From: Acetothermia bacterium UBA3571
Lineage (GTDB): Bacteria > Bipolaricaulota > Bipolaricaulia > Bipolaricaulales > Bipolaricaulaceae
Direction of reading: 5' to 3'
DNA: 24,704 bases
Assembly: GCA_002375995.1 (NCBI GenBank)
Contig: DFNI01000016.1
Coordinates: 1-24,704, forward strand
Position numbers and translations under genes: made by a program. Shown one piece after another: positions 22,032 to 24,704 of this stretch. The notes beneath the pieces are model-generated. The model saw nothing but the letters and a program-made list of their open reading frames with translations, was not told the DNA's origin and searched no databases. Position 1 is the stretch's first letter. The number at the start of each line of letters is the position of its first letter.

Positions 22032-23692
22032 CTTCCCTCCTTGGCGAGGATCGCCCCCCGGGCCGCGGATGCGATCTGGGCCGCGTAGCGGGGCAGGTAC
22101 CCGGGGGGCGTCTCCGGCTCCCTGGGTTTCCACTGGGAAAGCCGTCTCTCCACCTCCTCCGCGGGAACGAGCAGCTCTAGACGCTTTTCGGGGATGTCGA
22201 TCTCGATCTCGTCCCCATCCCGGACGGCGGCAATGGGGCCTCCGGCGGCGGCCTCGGGGGAGACGTGGCCGATGGCGGCCCCCCGGGTGGCCCCGGAGAA
22301 GCGGCCGTCGGTGATCAGGGCCACCCGGTCGTCGGCCCCCATCCCCGAAAGCAGCGCCGTGGGGGTGAGCATCTCGGGCATCCCAGGGGCCCCTTTGGGG
22401 CCCACGTAGCGAATGACGATGACATCCCCGTCTTCGAACTCCCGTGCCGTGAGGGCCCGCACCGCCTCCTCCTCGGAATCGAAGACCCGGGCCGGGCCCC
22501 GGTGCCGCAGCATCCCTTCCGCCACCGCCCCCCGCTTGACCACTGCCCCTTCCGGGGCCAGGGACCCAAACAGAACGACGATCCCTCCCACAGGGGAACG
22601 GGGTTCCCGGAACGGGCGGATCACCTCGCGGTCCGAAGCACGCCCCAACCTCCCCCGCACCGGTCCGGCGACGGTAGGGTTGTCGAGATGCAAAAGACCC
22701 CCTTCCGCGAGTTCTCCCATTACCGCCGGGATCCCCCCGGCGCGGTGGAGGTCCTCCATGTGATGGGAGCCGGCGGGGGAGAGGGCGCAGAGCTGGGGGG
22801 TAGTGTCGGATAACTCGTTCAGCCGAGAAAGTGGATACTCAATGCCCACTTCATGGGCCAGGGCCAAAAGGTGCAACACCGTGTTGGTGGAGCCGCCCAG
22901 GGCCAGGTCCACCCGGAAGGCGTTCTCGAACGCATCAACGGTGAGGATCTCCCGGGGGAGGGGGCCACCTTCCTTCAGGATCCGCATCACCATCACCCCG
23001 GCTTCCTTCGCCAACCGCAGCCTTTCCGCGGAGACCGCGGGGGCGGTGCCATTTCCGGGGAGGGCCAAGCCCAGCGCCTCGGCGAGGCAGTTCATGGTAT
23101 TGGCGGTGAACATCCCCGCGCAGGAACCACACCCCGGGCACACCGCAAGCTCGAGTTCCGCCAGTTCCTCCCCCGAAAGCTTCCCCTCAGCGAGGGCACC
23201 CAGGGCGGCGAAGATGTCGCTCAAGTCCACCTTACGGCCGCGAAAGTCCCCGGCGAGCATGGGCCCCCCGCTCACGAAGGTGGCGGGGAGGTTCAGCCTG
23301 GCCGCGGCGAGCAACATCCCCGGAACCACCTTGTCGCAGTTGGGAACGAAGACCACTGCGTCGAAGGCGTGGGCGCGGACCATGGCCTCGGCACAGTCGG
23401 CGATGAGCTCCCGGGAAGGAAGGGAGTAGCGCATGCCGGGGTGGTTCATGGCGATCCCGTCGCAGATCGCGGGGCAGTGGCACTCGAAGGGAACCCCTCC
23501 GGCCATGCGGATCCCGTCTTTGACGGCCTGGACAACTTCGCGGAGGTGTACGTGGCCGGGGATGATCTCGTTCAGGGCGCTCACCACCGCCACGAAGGGC
23601 CTCTTGAGCTCCTCGCGGGTGAGCCCCAGGGCGAAGAGCAGCGACCGGTGCGGTGCCCTCTCCGTGCCCTCTTTGATCGTCGCGCTGCCCAC
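22028..23692 (-). CDS. ilvD: Dihydroxyacid dehydratase
   Basis: Dehydrates 2,3-dihydroxyacids to the 2-oxo acids of valine and isoleucine with an Fe-S cluster. The protein has 554 residues. VPNCDKVVPGML (116-127, C119) and CPGCGSCAGMFTANTMNCL (185-203, C188/C191) carry the cluster cysteines. 'PGHVHLREV' replaces the 'PCN' cysteine of plant-type enzymes, as in E. coli IlvD. GRFSGATRGAAIGHVSPEA near the C-terminus is the family signature. The start is GTG 23692, seven bases after AGGGG and 12 after GGAGG. It is the first gene of the operon and lies 33 bases downstream of the attenuator T-tract, so it is made only after read-through. Confidence 0.96.
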   Translation of the reverse strand: MGSATIKEGTERAPHRSLLFALGLTREELKRPFVAVVSALNEIIPGHVHLREVVQAVKDGIRMAGGVPFECHCPAICDGIAMNHPGMRYSLPSRELIADCAEAMVRAHAFDAVVFVPNCDKVVPGMLLAAARLNLPATFVSGGPMLAGDFRGRKVDLSDIFAALGALAEGKLSGEELAELELAVCPGCGSCAGMFTANTMNCLAEALGLALPGNGTAPAVSAERLRLAKEAGVMVMRILKEGGPLPREILTVDAFENAFRVDLALGGSTNTVLHLLALAHEVGIEYPLSRLNELSDTTPQLCALSPAGSHHMEDLHRAGGIPAVMGELAEGGLLHLDNPTVAGPVRGRLGRASDREVIRPFREPRSPVGGIVVLFGSLAPEGAVVKRGAVAEGMLRHRGPARVFDSEEEAVRALTAREFEDGDVIVIRYVGPKGAPGMPEMLTPTALLSGMGADDRVALITDGRFSGATRGAAIGHVSPEAAAGGPIAAVRDGDEIEIDIPEKRLELLVPAEEVERRLSQWKPREPETPPGYLPRYAAQIASAARGAILAKEGR

Positions 23693-23724
23693 CGCTTACC
23701 CCTTTCCTCCGGGGCCGGGGCAAT

Positions 23725-23753
23725 AAAAAAACCGGGCCCTTCGGCCCCGGTTT
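23725..23753 (-). terminator. Attenuator terminator of the ilv/leu operon
   Basis: On the minus strand, AAACCGGGGCC (23753-23743) pairs with GGCCCGGTTT (23738-23729) with one bulged G and a GAAG loop. The T-run is seven bases (23731-23725). It lies between the leader peptide and ilvD, so it ends transcription before the first structural gene unless an alternative structure forms. Confidence 0.92.
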
Positions 23754-23758
23754 GATCC

Positions 23759-23787
23759 GGATCCAACACCGCCTCGGTGTTGGATCC
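23759..23787 (-). promoter_or_regulatory. Leader hairpin controlling the attenuator
   Basis: A perfect 13-bp stem, GGATCCAACACCG with CGGTGTTGGATCC, with a 3-base loop, begins one base after the leader peptide stop codon. A ribosome stalled on the last Val-Leu-Ile codons would cover its 5' arm. The freed 3' arm (minus CGGTGTTGGAT) can pair with ATCAAACCG at the base of the terminator through nine pairs with two bulges, a plausible antiterminator. The stem is seen directly; the switching is inferred. Confidence 0.8.
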
Positions 23788-23788
23788 G

Positions 23789-23878
23789 CTAGCTAATAAG
23801 GACGATGACGGAGATAAAGCCCTGCAAGTTCCCCTCTAGCCTCAAGTTCTCAAGCACAAACAATCGCTTCTCCGTCAT
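23789..23878 (-). CDS. ilv operon leader peptide
   Basis: A 29-residue ORF, too short for ordinary gene calling, begins MTEKRLFVLENL and ends GFISVIVLIS followed by TAG. Twelve of its residues are Leu, Val or Ile, including five consecutive control codons GTC ATC GTC CTT ATT (Val-Ile-Val-Leu-Ile) just before the last sense codon. This is the hallmark of multivalent attenuation of ilv operons: a shortage of any of the three charged tRNAs stalls the ribosome there. The start ATG lies 10 bases after the -10 hexamer, so the transcript should begin only about 3-5 bases before it. AAGGG upstream would then be outside the mRNA, and translation would begin essentially leaderless. The peptide itself probably has no other function. 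Confidence 0.88.
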   Translation of the reverse strand: MTEKRLFVLENLRLEGNLQGFISVIVLIS

Positions 23879-23880
23879 CG
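23803..23880 (-). promoter_or_regulatory. 12-bp inverted repeat joining leader start codon and control codons
   Basis: CGATGACGGAGA (minus 23880-23869, containing the leader ATG) is perfectly complementary to TCTCCGTCATCG (minus 23814-23803, containing the Ile-Ser-Val-Ile codons), with a 54-base loop that is the middle of the leader ORF. It resembles the 1:2 pause hairpin of enteric attenuators. The unusual point is that it sequesters the start codon. Confidence 0.75.
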
Positions 23881-23888
23881 CTACCCTT

Positions 23889-23917
23889 TATATAGGACAT
23901 CCTTCCCGCCCCGTCAA
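23889..23917 (-). promoter_or_regulatory. Sigma-70-type promoter of the ilv/leu operon
   Basis: Minus-strand -35 TTGACG (23917-23912), a 17-base spacer and -10 TATATA (23894-23889); TATAAA shifted by two bases is an alternative -10. The predicted start is near 23882 (A), about four bases upstream of the leader peptide ATG. Confidence 0.78.
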
Positions 23918-24039
23918 GTAGACGATGTGCCTCATTGAAAAAGTTACAAGGCTGATTTTGGGCATCCTCTGAAGTCCCGATAAGGCTAATATCCTTGGGA
24001 TCTGCAGAATCCATCGGAGCTCAAATGTAATGTTCACCA
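23918..24039. other. Divergent intergenic region between the ilv promoter and the secreted-protein promoter
   Basis: About 120 bases between two outward-facing promoters. It is more AT-rich than its surroundings. The only structure I see is an imperfect dyad around CTGCAG (GGAT/ATCC arms, about 23998-24012). It has no ORF of note, and a regulator site is possible but unproven. Confidence 0.35.
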
Positions 24040-24068
24040 CTGACAAACGGGGCGGATTTGCTTATGAT
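24040..24068 (+). promoter_or_regulatory. Sigma-70-type promoter for the secreted-protein gene
   Basis: -35 CTGACA (24040-24045), a 17-base spacer and -10 TATGAT (24063-24068), each one mismatch from consensus. Transcription would start near 24075. The ~50-base leader holds a small stem-loop TAACCA/TGGTTA (24095-24111) just before the GGAGGGGG ribosome site. Confidence 0.7.
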
Positions 24069-24124
24069 GGGAAGATGACATAAAAAGGAGGCGGTAACCA
24101 CCGAATGGTTATGGAGGGGGAAAG

Positions 24125-24704
24125 ATGGGGACGAAAGCGGTAATGGCCCTCCTTTTGGGGTTTTCATTGGGACTTGTAGGGTTTGCGGCGGAGCTTGTGA
24201 GGTTCGAGAGCACCGGGACTTTTTCACAGGGGATTTACTGGCTCGAGGATGCGAAACTGCACGATGTGGCGATATGGGAATTCGCGGGTGTGCCACAGGG
24301 CTTCATAACACTTGAGCTCAACGCCTTCGCTCGCACCGACTGCAAGAAGAAGCGCGATAATCGCGTTTATCTGCGGCTCTTTTACCGTGGTTCCGAAGGC
24401 GGCCGCTGGGAGGCCACGGATATATCGCTGAAGTACGTGGGCCAGGAAGGGGACCTCCAGCGTCTGTGGGGGAAGGTCTCCTTCGTCTGGACGGGCGGAG
24501 ATAGGCTCACAATAATGGCGGTGCGAACTTATGCGTGCGACCCCCATATCGGGGTCACGGAAGAGAGCCTGGGCTTCCCCGCTGAGAAGCCAGCCCCTCC
24601 GCCGCCTCCCCCCGAACGACGACCGTCCCCCCCTCCACCGCCACCCGCTCCCTGCTACGACATCCCGGGGGCCATTTGTTACCCCGACGGTGAGACCTTG
24701 GAAC
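24125..24704 (+). CDS. Secreted protein with proline-rich linker, partial (C-terminus outside window)
   Basis: The frame is open from ATG 24125 to the window end (193 codons seen), with GGAGGGGG seven bases upstream. Residues 1-22 form a signal peptide: a positive start (MGTK), the hydrophobic run VMALLLGFSLGLVGF and an A-A-E cleavage region. Residues 23 to about 142 look like a beta-rich domain with two cysteines and many aromatic residues (FSQGIYWLEDAKLHDVAIW, FVWTGGDRLTIMAVRTY). Then comes a proline-rich linker of about 25 residues, with two six-proline runs separated by ERRPS, and the start of another region with Cys residues (APCYDIPGAICYPDGETLE). I do not recognise the family. The linker suggests a multidomain exported or surface protein. 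It is transcribed away from the ilv operon and nothing links it to amino acid synthesis. Confidence 0.75.
   Translation, partial: MGTKAVMALLLGFSLGLVGFAAELVRFESTGTFSQGIYWLEDAKLHDVAIWEFAGVPQGFITLELNAFARTDCKKKRDNRVYLRLFYRGSEGGRWEATDISLKYVGQEGDLQRLWGKVSFVWTGGDRLTIMAVRTYACDPHIGVTEESLGFPAEKPAPPPPPPERRPSPPPPPPAPCYDIPGAICYPDGETLE

Noticed and set aside
23725..23894. T-box or other metabolite riboswitch as the ilv leader
   Set aside because: No T-box sequence or specifier-type architecture is visible, and the leader is too short; the BCAA-rich ORF plus terminator explains the region fully.
23905..23920. CCGTCAAGTAG near the ilv promoter resembling part of the IS256-type terminal repeat (CCGTCAAGTGG on the opposite strand at 178-195)
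   Set aside because: Only about 10 bases match, with no transposase remnant or second end nearby; the stretch is explained by the -35 region.
24105..24143. Upstream ORF of 12 codons overlapping the start of the secreted-protein gene
   Set aside because: Its spacing from AGGAGG is long, it lies over a stem-loop, and the main ATG has its own strong ribosome site.

Overview
The window is 24.7 kb of GC-rich bacterial DNA, almost entirely coding, with short spacers, frequent ATGA/GTGA stop-start overlaps and strong Shine-Dalgarno (SD) sites. The gene content (squalene-hopene cyclase with HpnG/HpnH, IspH, DUF116, YjbQ, a citramalate route to isoleucine, LeuC/LeuB of the archaeal-like subgroup, an IS256-type element) suggests a free-living, possibly thermophilic, deep-branching uncultured bacterium. 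I cannot name the phylum from sequence alone.

Layout. (1) 1-199: the right end of an IS256/Mutator-type insertion sequence, truncated by the window edge. (2) 272-3048, plus strand: a membrane-anchored beta-propeller-like protein translationally coupled to a PAPS-type sulfotransferase. (3) 9396-3092, minus strand: a polyprenyl diphosphate synthase, hpnH, hpnG, shc, ispH, yjbQ and DUF116 run, which joins isoprenoid precursor supply to hopanoid cyclisation and side-chain extension. (4) 11698-9607, minus strand: an Rrf2-family regulator, cysteine synthase and beta-carbonic anhydrase, with a near-consensus promoter, a perfect inverted-repeat operator over the start site, and an intrinsic terminator. 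(5) 23894-11914, minus strand: a complete branched-chain amino acid operon ilvD-ilvB-ilvN-ilvC-cimA-leuA-leuB-leuC-leuD-ilvE. (6) 24040 to the end, plus strand: a divergent promoter and the start of a secreted protein with a proline-rich linker, cut by the window end.

How the genes work together. The ilv/leu operon encodes all steps from pyruvate to valine and leucine. It also makes isoleucine from pyruvate and acetyl-CoA through CimA. One LeuBCD set must serve both the leucine and citramalate branches. Its 5' leader, which contains no long ORF, is a classic attenuator: a 29-residue leader peptide with 12 Leu/Val/Ile codons, a 13-bp hairpin immediately after its stop codon, and a GC-rich stem with seven U's. 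The promoter spacing implies that the leader peptide is translated from a nearly leaderless transcript.

Points for a second look are the attenuator architecture, the leuA start (no ATG/GTG/TTG in frame; a 9-codon minigene ending exactly over a CTG), CGTNACG heptamer repeats sitting at two gene junctions and encoding the N-terminus of LeuB, and the autoregulated Rrf2-cysK-carbonic anhydrase operon. I found no tRNA, rRNA or CRISPR array, and no gene-free stretch longer than about 300 bases.
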